Positions 1 to 7,804 of a stretch of 64,000 nucleotides of DNA are shown here, one piece after another. The stretch is from Prevotella sp. UBA2444. Its GTDB lineage: Bacteria > Bacteroidota > Bacteroidia > Bacteroidales > Bacteroidaceae. Each line of letters opens with the position of its first letter. The stretch's first letter is position 1. Both the position numbers and the translations under genes were made by a program. Location: assembly GCA_002342665.1 (NCBI GenBank), contig DDQK01000026.1:1-64000 (forward strand), read 5' to 3'. The notes under the pieces were generated by a model. It was given only the letters and a program-made list of their open reading frames with translations, made no database searches and had not been told where the DNA came from.

Positions 1-1
1 C

Positions 2-70
2 CTATTTCAGGCTAAGACAATGCTTGCCAGCAAAGCTCCAACTGCCTGGTATGCAGAAGATTATGCATAA
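2..70 (+). CDS. Possible 3' end of a truncated-by-window CDS
   Basis: An open frame enters from the left window edge and ends at a TAA at 68-70, giving a 22-residue tail ending WYAEDYA. The amino-acid composition looks protein-like, but the piece is too short to assign to a family. It may equally be a chance open frame. Confidence 0.3.
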   Translation, partial: LFQAKTMLASKAPTAWYAEDYA

Positions 71-531
71 ATATGCCTATTAGGAGGCTCCTGTTGAAAA
101 TGGAAGGCTCCTGCTGTTGACAAGAGCCTCCTAATTCGGATTAAGAGGCTCCTGCTGAAGGGTAATAAACTGTTATCGCGCGCGCGAGGGCTGCTGATGA
201 GACCCCCTCTGACGAAAAATTTTCGAAATATAAGTCATTAAAAGGAATTATAAGTCGTCAAAAGGCACAATTTTAATTGAAATTATTGTATCTTTGTAGC
301 GTGAAAGAGAAACTGATGGAAGTGCGCAGCCGGAAGTCGATCCGACACAAGAATTAAACTAAACATTAACAATTAACAAATTAACAAAAGAAAGGGAAAA
401 GAAAGATGTTAGAACTGAACATTTCACAGAACAACAACTCGGCAACATAGAGGGGACAGATTCTGAGTCATAGCAGCCGTCATACCCAAGTACGTCATAC
501 CCAAGTACCTGTCCCAGCGACTACGCTGCCA
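71..531. other. Non-coding stretch with short repeats and tiny reading frames
   Basis: Between 81 and 158 there are four copies of an AGGCTCCT-type core (81-93, 102-116, inverted at 124-136, and 141-158). A perfect 15-bp tandem duplication, GTCATACCCAAGTAC, lies at 479-493 and 494-508. A TATCTTTG minus-7 box at 289-296 points rightward and is followed only by very short frames: an 18-codon GTG frame at 301 and a 14-codon ATG frame near 406. No recognisable gene is present. This could be the decayed leader of a lost gene. Confidence 0.5.
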
Positions 532-1785
532 TTATATATTATCAGCACTCTCCAACTTGAACAATTTGTCGCTGGGGCGCACCTTGCCGGTGACGGCGAT
601 ACTGACACGAGTGCCCTGTTGCGCCACCTCCACAGGGCCGTGGTCGTCGTGGATCTCATCAGCCGTGACGTACATCACGCCCGTAGTGGGGCCGGTAATG
701 AGCAATCTGTCGCCCACCTTGAAGGTAGTGGCCTCAACAGTAAACTCTGCCACGCCGAGCTTGGAGTAGTATTTCGTACCCTTGCCGACGTACACCTTGC
801 GCTCGGTGGCGTTAGAGCCGTAGTTCTTGTTCCACTCGCCCATCAACTGCCCCTGGTAATAGCCGTCCCAGAAGCCTCGGTTGAAGACGGTGGCCAGTCG
901 CTCGTCCCACTGGTCCTTACGCTCCTCGGTAAAGTCGTCGGCGAGCACGGCCTGTATGGCTTCCTTGTAGCACTTCACCACAGTGTACACATACTCGGGA
1001 CCTCGCGCACGGCCTTCTATCTTAAACACCCTGACACCAGCCTTCATCATGCGGTCGATGAAGCGCACAGTCTTCAGGTCCTTGGGCGACATGATGTATT
1101 TGTTATCAATATCGAGCTGATAGCCCGTCTCGTTGTCGGTAGCGGTATATGAGCGACGGCAGATCTGGATGCACTCCCCCCGGTTGGCCGAGCGGTTGGC
1201 GGCGTGCAGACTCATGTAGCACTTGCCGCTGATGGCCATGCAGAGGGCACCATGACAGAACATCTCGATACGGATCAACTGGCCCGAGGGGCCGCAGATA
1301 TGCTCCTCGCAGACCTGGCGGTAGATCTCTGCCACCTGCTCCATGTTCAGCTCACGGGCCAATACTACCACGTCGGCAAACTGGGCGTAGAAGCGCAGGG
1401 CCTCGATGTTGGAGATGTTGAGTTGCGTGGAGAGATGCACCTCCTGCCCCACCCGATTGCAATAGGTCATCACGGCCACATCGCTGGCAATAACTGCCGA
1501 GATGCCTGCCTCACGAGCTGCATTGATGATCTCGTGCATCAAGGGGATGTCCTCACCATAGATAATAGTATTGACGGTCAGGTAGCTCTTGATGCCATGC
1601 GCTTCGCACTGGCGTGCAATGTCTTTCAGGTCATCGATGGTGAACACCGATGCCGAGTGGGCCCGCATGTTCAGTTTTTCGATGCCGAAATAGATACTGT
1701 CGGCACCGGCCTGAATGGCTGCGGCCAGCGACTCGCGCGAGCCGACGGGCGCCATGATCTCATAGTCTTTGATATCCTTGCTCAT
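532..1785 (-). CDS. U32 family peptidase-like protein (RlhA/TrhP type)
   Basis: This is a peptidase U32 family protein of about 417 residues. Visible family features are the N-terminal segment EIMAPVGSRESLAAAIQAGA, a TIM-barrel-like first half, and the Cys-rich stretch with FCHGALC, SGKC and CIQICRR. These Cys residues match the iron-sulfur-type cluster of the RlhA and TrhP hydroxylation proteins. Members act on 23S rRNA or tRNA in other bacteria; the substrate here is inferred only. A longer frame opens at 1923, but a TACCTTTG minus-7 box at 1794-1801 lies just upstream of the ATG at 1785, so that start is preferred. Confidence 0.88.
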   Translation of the reverse strand: MSKDIKDYEIMAPVGSRESLAAAIQAGADSIYFGIEKLNMRAHSASVFTIDDLKDIARQCEAHGIKSYLTVNTIIYGEDIPLMHEIINAAREAGISAVIASDVAVMTYCNRVGQEVHLSTQLNISNIEALRFYAQFADVVVLARELNMEQVAEIYRQVCEEHICGPSGQLIRIEMFCHGALCMAISGKCYMSLHAANRSANRGECIQICRRSYTATDNETGYQLDIDNKYIMSPKDLKTVRFIDRMMKAGVRVFKIEGRARGPEYVYTVVKCYKEAIQAVLADDFTEERKDQWDERLATVFNRGFWDGYYQGQLMGEWNKNYGSNATERKVYVGKGTKYYSKLGVAEFTVEATTFKVGDRLLITGPTTGVMYVTADEIHDDHGPVEVAQQGTRVSIAVTGKVRPSDKLFKLESADNI

Positions 1786-1793
1786 CGTGGGTG

Positions 1794-1801
1794 CAAAGGT
1801 A
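1794..1801 (-). promoter_or_regulatory. Minus-7 promoter box for the U32 gene
   Basis: On the minus strand this reads TACCTTTG, matching the Bacteroidota TAnnTTTG consensus. It sits 8 bp before the ATG at 1785, implying a very short leader. Confidence 0.6.
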
Positions 1802-1908
1802 CGGCTTTTTTCTGACGCTGCCAAATTATCGTCTCTGATATTTTGCCAAGTGTGATTTGTTTTGGAGGGATTTTTCGCCTTTTGTTCTTTTGTCTCATGA
1901 TTTTGTGC

Positions 1909-1916
1909 TACCTTTG
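1909..1916 (+). promoter_or_regulatory. Minus-7 promoter box upstream of the KilA-N remnant
   Basis: TACCTTTG, about 30 bp before the ATG at 1946. The promoter looks intact although the gene it serves is broken. Confidence 0.55.
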
Positions 1917-1945
1917 CACACATAATTTATATTAGAGACTATCCT

Positions 1946-2303
1946 ATGGCAAAGAAGAATGAGATTATCGTTAAAGATGTAGCTATCAAGACTATGTCAA
2001 AAGATGGTATAGATTACATTAGCATCACAGACATCGCCAGGCAGAAAAACGCCACAGACCCCAACGGAGTTATAGCGAACTGGATGCGTAACCGCAATAC
2101 CGTGGAATTTCTTGGTATATGGGAGACTCTTCACAACCCAAATTTTAACCCCCTCGAATTCGAGGGGTTTAGAAAAGAGGCTGGTTTGAATGCTTATCAA
2201 TGATGGTGTTCCACAGGGCGAAAGGCTTGTAAAACTCAATCAAATTGCTATTCAGCAAATGCAAGTGTTGGAGGGGAATGGCAACAGGAATCTGCTAAAG
2301 TAA
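1946..2303 (+). pseudogene. KilA-N domain protein with internal deletion
   Basis: The first frame (1946-2203, 85 residues) shows the start of a KilA-N DNA-binding domain: ISITDIARQKN, VIANWMRNRNTVEFLGIWE, and FNPLEFEGFRKEAGLNA. It stops just where intact relatives enter the middle of the domain. A second frame then reads LINDGVPQGERL, LVKLNQIAIQQMQVLE and NRNLLK to a TAA at 2301-2303, which resembles the C-terminal tail of the same family. The simplest reading is one gene that lost its middle and is now out of frame. KilA-N genes are typical accessory, phage-linked genes. The C-terminal assignment rests on my memory of the family. Confidence 0.6.
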
Positions 2304-2310
2304 TCCATCT

Positions 2311-2511
2311 GGCTATCGGGGGTTCTTCGACGAGCGAAGCGGCAAAGCCGAGTCCGAATTGGAAACCTAATTCGTTCCGCAATCTGCCTCGATTTGCTTA
2401 GTGGCACCTTGCGGACTTTCCTCAATTTTCCTCGAATTGCCTTTATTTATGGGGCGAACTGCGTTAATCTTCCAAAACAGCTTCTGTATGTCAGATTTAT
2501 TTCGTAATTTT
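2311..2511. repeat. ~200 bp direct repeat, copy 1
   Basis: By eye about 96% identical, with around eight mismatches, to 7580-7780 in the same orientation. It begins with GGCTATCGGGGGTTCTTCG and contains a CTTCG/CGAAG hairpin. The two copies bracket the unknown 683-residue gene, the DUF4160/DUF2442 pair and the relaxase. The repeat also has small open frames on the minus strand, probably not genes. It may be a dispersed intergenic repeat of the genome. Confidence 0.8.
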
Positions 2512-3196
2512 GGATAAAAACGCAAACCTTTTGTAAATAAAGGCAGTTCCGATGATTGAGAGGAATCTGGGTTACGAACTGGCAACGGTTCTCATTTCCT
2601 CATTCTGCCGTGATTTGCTTATCAAAGAACTCCCGACTCAGAGCCACCAGCCTTTATCAATGGCTCATTGTCGGGGGCAAAGGTACGAAAAAATCCCGTA
2701 GGTCGTATGTCGCCAACAGTATTTTATGAATTATTTGCAGAAATAATGGATATGTAATCACCCAGCACCCAACATTTGCGTAGTTACAAGTGATTGTTAC
2801 TTATAAAAAAGTAATGTCAAATAACACTTTTGTACAATCCCTTATTGTAGCAATCTGTACCATCTACATCACTGGTCACTATACCATTAGGAAAAACACC
2901 CTCAGCATAATAACAATAAAACTCCCCTTCACCACATTTTTCGTTCTTCTCTTTACGAGAACATCCTCCACAAAGGGGGAAATTACCAACATAATTTGTC
3001 ACAATATTAAGTTTATAATTGTGGTGAGCACTATGCATCACCCGATGGGCAAAGATATAGCAAAAAGCCGAATACCCAAGCGGTATCCGGCTTAATTTTT
3101 GCAAAAAAACGACAGATTTATTTCGTCCATTCTAATATGGTTTTTACTATATGCTTTAGTAATATGAATACCATATGAGATAGCAATTAACCCATA
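2512..3196. other. Intergenic stretch with no confident gene
   Basis: It holds a minus-strand TACCTTTG box at 2678-2685, immediately followed on the minus strand by a strong hairpin (CCCGAC/GTCGGG and GAGCCA/TGGCTC arms, 2632-2675). A minus-strand open frame at 2817-3104 lacks an ATG start and ends in a Cys-rich tail (LCGGC, KCGEGEFYCYY, DCYNKGLY). That tail recalls NVEALA-type small secreted proteins of Bacteroidota, but this is a weak guess and may be a remnant. A 13-bp string, TGCCGTGATTTGC, at 2606-2618 recurs at 7532-7544. Confidence 0.4.
3064..3100. terminator. Bidirectional intrinsic terminator
   Basis: A hairpin with arms AAGCCGAATACC and GGTATCCGGCTT (one mismatch). It is followed by a T-rich run on each strand and lies downstream of the leftward gene ending at 3197. 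Confidence 0.65.
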
Positions 3197-5248
3197 TTAG
3201 AAAAGAGATTCATCTATATGAACATATTTAGGTTCCTTATGTACCCATCCTTTTATGGTACGATAAGAATAACGATTGGGAATCCAAGAATCCATAGATT
3301 GAACCTTACTAACTAACTCATTGTATAAAGGACTGTTTTTAGGAAACACAAAGTACTCTGTATTATCATTTTCAACCATTTCAAATGAACTGGTCTGAAA
3401 ACTTCCATCACCATTATATTTAATTGGGTTACATCCAACAATGGCAACATTACCGAGAGCTCCCATATTATCAGCTGTCATAGCTCTAATTGGAAGATAC
3501 TTTTCTTTGATAGAATATGAGACAGTATTATTCAAATTGAAGCTGAAGTCATCCATAATAGCATCAATTATGCATTTGTTCGTATAGTCAGGACGATGTA
3601 GTATTTCGCTAATGAAATCAAAAAGCATGACTGCATATTCTTTCCGTTGTGTTTCTGTTGTTTGGCTTTTATGCATATTCGTTGAAGTCACCAACTCTTT
3701 ATACTGGGTAAAATAGTACGCATTTGAGTGGCAACCATGGCCAAGATATTGTCGTTGAATATAGGAGAGATTCTTTTCATCTAATTCAAACGAATTACTG
3801 AAATAGCTAATGATTTCACCAACACAATAGTCTGAGTCTAATTGTGACCATGAAGAGGTCCAGTAGCAGCCCAAAATAGATTTTTCAATGACAACAGGCT
3901 TATCTTTTATCTTGTCTAAAAGCTTTGCAAAAGTATTTGCATTTGTTCCAATGATATGGCATATAAGAAGTTGAAATAGCGGTTTGTCTTCATCATGGCA
4001 ATTCTGCATATTTCTAAATAAAAGATAGAAAGTCCATATCGCTACAGCAGCCTTTACCTGAATGTTTTCATGGTGTAGGTCTGAGTTTGAAAGAAGCAGG
4101 CCTGTAATGTACTCCATTGCTAACATGCCATCGTTGTCTAACCAAGAGAGTTTGTTCTTATTTCTTAAAACGTCATTTATCAAGGAGTCAAACAGCTTGT
4201 TAAATTCATTTGCATCTTCTTCTGTATATGTGAATGGAGTCATCTTATCACTCACTCCTCTCTTGAATATTTGTATCATTCTGTTTGCATAAGCTATCAT
4301 CTTATCATCACGATATCTACATGATAATTCTTTAGACATTGGCGTGTATTTGTAAACCTTTGGGAAAAGATATTTACATATATCCTTCAAATCGTCTGAA
4401 AATTCCTCGTAGTTATCTTTAATAAATTGTTCAAAACGCTCAGATTCTTCTTTCTTGGTGCGAATAGTATAGAAAACATCGTCATAGAGGGAATGGTTCC
4501 TTGCTTTGTCTGTGTTCAGCAAAGCCATCCCCATCTTATCTGCATTCTTTTCTATATATCCCTCCATATCACCTAATTGACTAAAATCTATTTTCTTGTC
4601 TGGAGATACAGAATAGTTTTTTTGTTTCATTAAGTCATGAATGAGTGCCAACGTGAAGCCTCTAGTGAGAAGATACTTAAGATTTGAGAATGTCAACGTA
4701 TCTGGTGCCCATGACGGCTCTTCAATATTCAGAGCCTTTTTGTCAGGTATGGCATTCTTAGATAAAAGTATTGTGGAACACGAGTTGTTGGTTTTGCCAG
4801 AATAGGAACGACAGAAAATAGTCATTGCACCAATGACACTTTTATCAAAGACCTCTTCGCCAGCTACCCTTGTAGCCTCATAAACATACCTGCGCAATTT
4901 TTCAAATCCAAGTTTGGTATATACAATATAGTCATATTCTCTTCGTGTAGCATCTTTGTATGTATAGTAGTATCGGTTCCAATCCATAAGTTTCAGCTTC
5001 GCAGTAACGTATTCGCTTGAACTAGAAGTTGCCTCTGGAACATTACAAATAATTCGGTCATTCTTGAGAAAGAAGCCATGCTCAGATCCGAAAACAACAC
5101 AATCCTTAACTAGCAAATGGGTTTTTGAATTGACCAATACATGATGTGGGAATAGAGGCTCGTTATGATCGAAATCCTCGAAGTTTGCATCAAAGGAATT
5201 GGGACAACCTTTGATATAGTCATTAAAAATATTCTTCATTGGTTCCAT
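3197..5248 (-). CDS. Unknown 683-residue cytosolic protein, AT-rich
   Basis: I do not recognise this family. The protein has no signal peptide and no obvious membrane segment, Walker motif or nuclease motif. It is rich in Tyr, Lys, Asp and Asn. Its DNA is clearly more AT-rich than the neighbouring core genes, which suggests transfer. It starts at ATG 5248 (another Met lies at residue 4). It is preceded by a 250-nt leader with a nested RNA structure and a terminator-like hairpin, and is followed by a terminator at 3064-3100, so it forms a single-gene unit. It lies inside the direct-repeat-bounded accessory island next to a relaxase. A defence or stress role is conceivable from context but unsupported by any motif I can see. 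Confidence 0.8.
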   Translation of the reverse strand: MEPMKNIFNDYIKGCPNSFDANFEDFDHNEPLFPHHVLVNSKTHLLVKDCVVFGSEHGFFLKNDRIICNVPEATSSSSEYVTAKLKLMDWNRYYYTYKDATRREYDYIVYTKLGFEKLRRYVYEATRVAGEEVFDKSVIGAMTIFCRSYSGKTNNSCSTILLSKNAIPDKKALNIEEPSWAPDTLTFSNLKYLLTRGFTLALIHDLMKQKNYSVSPDKKIDFSQLGDMEGYIEKNADKMGMALLNTDKARNHSLYDDVFYTIRTKKEESERFEQFIKDNYEEFSDDLKDICKYLFPKVYKYTPMSKELSCRYRDDKMIAYANRMIQIFKRGVSDKMTPFTYTEEDANEFNKLFDSLINDVLRNKNKLSWLDNDGMLAMEYITGLLLSNSDLHHENIQVKAAVAIWTFYLLFRNMQNCHDEDKPLFQLLICHIIGTNANTFAKLLDKIKDKPVVIEKSILGCYWTSSWSQLDSDYCVGEIISYFSNSFELDEKNLSYIQRQYLGHGCHSNAYYFTQYKELVTSTNMHKSQTTETQRKEYAVMLFDFISEILHRPDYTNKCIIDAIMDDFSFNLNNTVSYSIKEKYLPIRAMTADNMGALGNVAIVGCNPIKYNGDGSFQTSSFEMVENDNTEYFVFPKNSPLYNELVSKVQSMDSWIPNRYSYRTIKGWVHKEPKYVHIDESLF

Positions 5249-5272
5249 ATCTTTATATTTTATTTATTTGCA

Positions 5273-5410
5273 TTCATAAAATCGGCGCGAGTCTGATTCC
5301 GCATCCGATTCAGTGGCATCGCCAAACGCCGTTCTCCCAGATACAAGTGTCAGCCCGCGCCTAAACGCGAGCATCAACTTTTTATCTTCTCGGGAGATAT
5401 TTTGGCGAAA
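5273..5410 (-). ncRNA. Structured 5' leader with terminator-like hairpin
   Basis: Read on the minus strand, nested complementary segments form a closed domain: outer helix CGCCAAA/TTTGGCG (5401-5407 with 5320-5326), second helix CTCCC/GGGAG (5392-5396 with 5334-5338), and inner hairpin CTCGCG/CGCGGG (5366-5371 with 5354-5359). A further hairpin AATCGG/CCGATT (5305-5310 with 5280-5285, with an inner GCG/CGC) is followed by TTTTATG, like an intrinsic terminator. The element sits in the leader of the 683-residue gene. This layout (receptor-like fold, then terminator, then gene) resembles a riboswitch or attenuator. Its class is unknown to me. Confidence 0.55.
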
Positions 5411-5498
5411 TTTCTGAATCAAGAATCAAAAAGTCAACGCTTCCTTATATAGTTCTATGTCTGTCAATCTATCCGCTCATTACTATTTCTGCATTAAA

Positions 5499-5738
5499 TT
5501 ACAAACCTACGAAATCCAATTCGTTCCGCTTGATAACAAGCGGATAACGCTCAGGGTGGCGGAGACTATCGAGTTCGAGATCGACATCAAGGTCAGGCCA
5601 CTCAATTGCTTCGGGGCCACTCATCTGCACATTCAAGACGCTGCGAATGGGGGCGTCCTGCATCCAAGGGATACGATTATATGACAAGAAATAGTCTTGA
5701 CCTTGCACAGAGAGCATGATGCCCTGCGCGTTAATCAT
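5499..5738 (-). CDS. DUF2442 domain protein
   Basis: A 79-residue protein with the DUF2442 signature IEWPDLDVDLELDSLRHPER near its end. The chosen ATG at 5738 overlaps the stop of the DUF4160 gene by 8 bp (ATGATTAA), so the two are translationally coupled. A longer in-frame extension to 5789 is rejected for that reason. DUF2442 next to DUF4160 is a frequent pairing that has been suggested to be toxin-antitoxin-like. The activity is unproven. Confidence 0.8.
   Translation of the reverse strand: MINAQGIMLSVQGQDYFLSYNRIPWMQDAPIRSVLNVQMSGPEAIEWPDLDVDLELDSLRHPERYPLVIKRNELDFVGL
5502..5509 (-). promoter_or_regulatory. Candidate minus-7 box for the structured leader
   Basis: The minus strand reads TAGGTTTG. 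It overlaps the last codons of the DUF2442 gene and would start transcription just before the structured leader. The minus-33 region is not convincing. Confidence 0.4.
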
Positions 5739-5982
5739 TAATACGCTTGCCGATGTGCTGGCGGAATTGCTCTTTGAAGTTGTCTGCATATTTCTCTACA
5801 ATTTTCTTGATTTCATTTAACTTGTGTTCGGGAATGCCTGTGTTTCTGGCCAGTTCTACCTGTGGCTCCAGCCAGAACTTGGCCTCATGACAGCCACAGA
5901 GCACGTGGATGTGCATCCGCTCCTCCTCGTTGGAGTATATCTTGAACGTATATTCGCTTTCGCGTCGGAATACTGGACTCAT
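5731..5982 (-). CDS. DUF4160 domain protein
   Basis: An 83-residue protein with the family pattern of a conserved His cluster (ERMHIHV), EAKFWLEPQVELARNTG, and a C-terminal helical region with HKLNEIKKIVE. ATG 5982 is preferred over an upstream GTG at 5988. It lies 3' of a TAAATTTG box (6003-6010) and is coupled to the DUF2442 gene. DUF4160/DUF2442 pairs are common in accessory DNA. The function is not established. Confidence 0.8.
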   Translation of the reverse strand: MSPVFRRESEYTFKIYSNEEERMHIHVLCGCHEAKFWLEPQVELARNTGIPEHKLNEIKKIVEKYADNFKEQFRQHIGKRIND

Positions 5983-6002
5983 AATCACTTGTTATTTGGG
6001 TG

Positions 6003-6010
6003 CAAATTTA
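6003..6010 (-). promoter_or_regulatory. Minus-7 box for the DUF4160/DUF2442 pair
   Basis: TAAATTTG on the minus strand, followed by CACCC, 20 bp before the ATG at 5982. Confidence 0.55.
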
Positions 6011-6090
6011 CAAAAAGTTTCCCAAACAATAGACATTTCAAACCAAAATATGCGAAATAACAGATAAATAAGCCAATATGAAAACAATAA

Positions 6091-6124
6091 AAGGGAGCAA
6101 GAAACTGGATTCTCACTCCCTTAC
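6091..6124 (-). terminator. Intrinsic terminator after the relaxase gene
   Basis: Hairpin arms AAGGGAG and CTCCCTT with an internal GAGAA/TTCTT extension. On the minus strand it is followed by TTATTGTTTT. Confidence 0.6.
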
Positions 6125-6128
6125 CAAA

Positions 6129-7419
6129 TTAACGCTTGATTCCTCTCCGCTGTTCTTGTCCAATCCCGAATTGCTCCTTGAACCATTGGGTAATGGGTGT
6201 CTCGTTGATATGTAGAAACAAGTTCCGCTTTTCATCCCTAATCACTTGTGCCGTTACGTTATTGGCAAGTGCATTGCGCCTGTACTCATTGGAGTGTAGC
6301 CACCCGCTATTGTTGACGGTCTGCCCGTGTAACAGTTTGTCGGTTTGTTCAGCGGTGAAACCACATTGCAGACACTCACGTTCCATATTGAGAAAACGTT
6401 TGAAACTTGGGAACCATCTATACGCCTTGTCTAAAATGCGCTTCAAGTTGCTCACCTCCTGCTGGTGTTGCTCGTTGATACGGTTGATTTCCCCTTCGTG
6501 GTTGTCCTTCAACTTCTGCATGTCGGCGTGAAGTCTCTCAATCTGGTCATTCAAGTCTTCAACCTCCCTATGCAGTTGGGCATTCTCTTTCTCTAATCGG
6601 TTTACCTTGTTGCCGCCAAGAAGAGAATTCACTCCGTTGAGTACACTGGTAGCGGTCTTCGTAGCGGAGTTCTTCAGTTCTTCGGTCTTAGTTTCTACCT
6701 TGATGCGGGCAAGGTTTTTCTTTGCCTGTTCCGCCTCGGCTATCCACCAGTCTTGCTTTTTCCTGTTCTTCCAGCAGTTGAGCAATGTTAGCCTGTAAGT
6801 CCTCGCCTTGTGCAATCAGGCTGCGGTAATACTCATGCGTGGATATGTGCTGCGCCTCTGAGCCTTTGATGCCTCGTTGCAGCCCGTATGCCGCCATTTG
6901 CTCGGCGTATGTGTCTTGATAGCGTATCAAGTTGGCACGGCTCATCACCTCGTCGGCACAAAGGCGGGGTGCTGGGGCTTTCGTCCTGTATTTCTTCTTG
7001 ACGGTCTGCTCCTTCTTCTGCTTCTTCCGCTCCGTCTGCACGATAGGGACGATGGTGGCATGGATATGCGGTGTTTCCTCATCCATGTGCAATACGGCTG
7101 ATACCACATTATCCGCTCCGTAGGTCTTGCGGAGCCAGTCAATGTTATCCTTGCACCATTCATCCAGTCTGCCTGTCTGTTCTATCTGCTCCATATCGGC
7201 ATGGGTGCCAGTGAGTACGATGCGAATAGCTTGTACCTGATTCTTGCCTATCTTGCGTTTTAGCCCTGCCGTATCAAGGCGGTGATGGATGGCTTCCGTC
7301 CTGTTACTAACGCCATCGGGGAACTGGATAAGTTCCCGGTTGAGGTGTGTCCGCTTCGGATTGGCATTCTTCGGCTCCTGCCGACGGTCTTGGCAGGGTG
7401 TCCAGAGGGGTGCAACCAC
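6129..7419 (-). pseudogene. MobV/Pre-type relaxase, frameshifted
   Basis: The upstream frame (to 6688) carries typical MobV segments: RTHLNRELIQFPDGV, GKNQVQAIRIVLTGTH, and the metal-binding histidine motif HMDEETPHIHATIVPI. The downstream frame (from 6815) carries the coiled-coil C-terminal half. The two overlap out of frame around 6730-6760. Reading LLEEQEKAR in one frame passes into IAEAEQAKKNLARIKVETK in the other, so a single-base shift separates the halves. The N-terminus also appears to lack the usual first ~25 residues and begins beside a large inverted repeat. The gene is therefore probably inactive unless the shift is programmed or a sequencing error. Relaxases nick oriT to mobilise an element; no integrase is visible nearby. 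Confidence 0.75.
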
Positions 7420-7422
7420 TCG

Positions 7423-7482
7423 GCCTATTGGGGATTTTTAGCACGAACTTGTTTGTGCGGCTCGAAAAATCCCCTAATAGGC
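7423..7482. repeat. Long inverted repeat, candidate oriT
   Basis: The arms GCCTATTGGGGATTTTT (7423-7439) and its complement with one extra base (7465-7482) flank an inner hairpin, GCACGAAC/GTTTGTGC (7441-7458). It lies directly upstream of the relaxase, the usual place for an origin of transfer in mobilisable elements. The assignment is inference from position and symmetry. Confidence 0.5.
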
Positions 7483-7579
7483 TACGGTAAGAAAAACGCA
7501 GAATGTGAAAACGGTTCGAACTGCCGAGAAATGCCGTGATTTGCACAGATCGTTAAGAAAGTTTAACTATCCGACATAG

Positions 7580-7780
7580 GGCTATCGGGGGTTCTTCGAC
7601 GAGCGAAGCGGCAAAGCCGAGTCCGAATTGGAGACCTAATTCGTTCCGCAATCTGCATCGATTTGCTTAGTGGCACCGTACGGACTTTCCCCAATTTTCC
7701 TCGAGTTGCCTTTATTTATGGGGCGAACTGCGTTAATCTTCCAAAACAGCTTCTGTATGTCAGATTTATTTCGTAACTTT
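7580..7780. repeat. ~200 bp direct repeat, copy 2
   Basis: The partner of 2311-2511 in the same orientation. Its right end runs into the TAACTTTG promoter box of the SusC gene (7774-7781), and similarity to copy 1 stops there. The mobile-element genes lie between the copies, so the repeats may mark the insertion or allow excision by recombination. Confidence 0.8.
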
Positions 7781-7781
7781 G
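7774..7781 (+). promoter_or_regulatory. Minus-7 box of the first SusCD operon
   Basis: TAACTTTG, 23 bp before the ATG at 7805. It overlaps the end of the direct repeat. Confidence 0.6.
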
Positions 7782-7804
7782 CAATCGAATAACTAAGATT
7801 CAAA

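Noticed and set aside
2817..3104. Cys-rich leftward frame as an NVEALA-type peptide gene
   Set aside because: It has only a TTG start inside a terminator and no signal peptide; at most a remnant.
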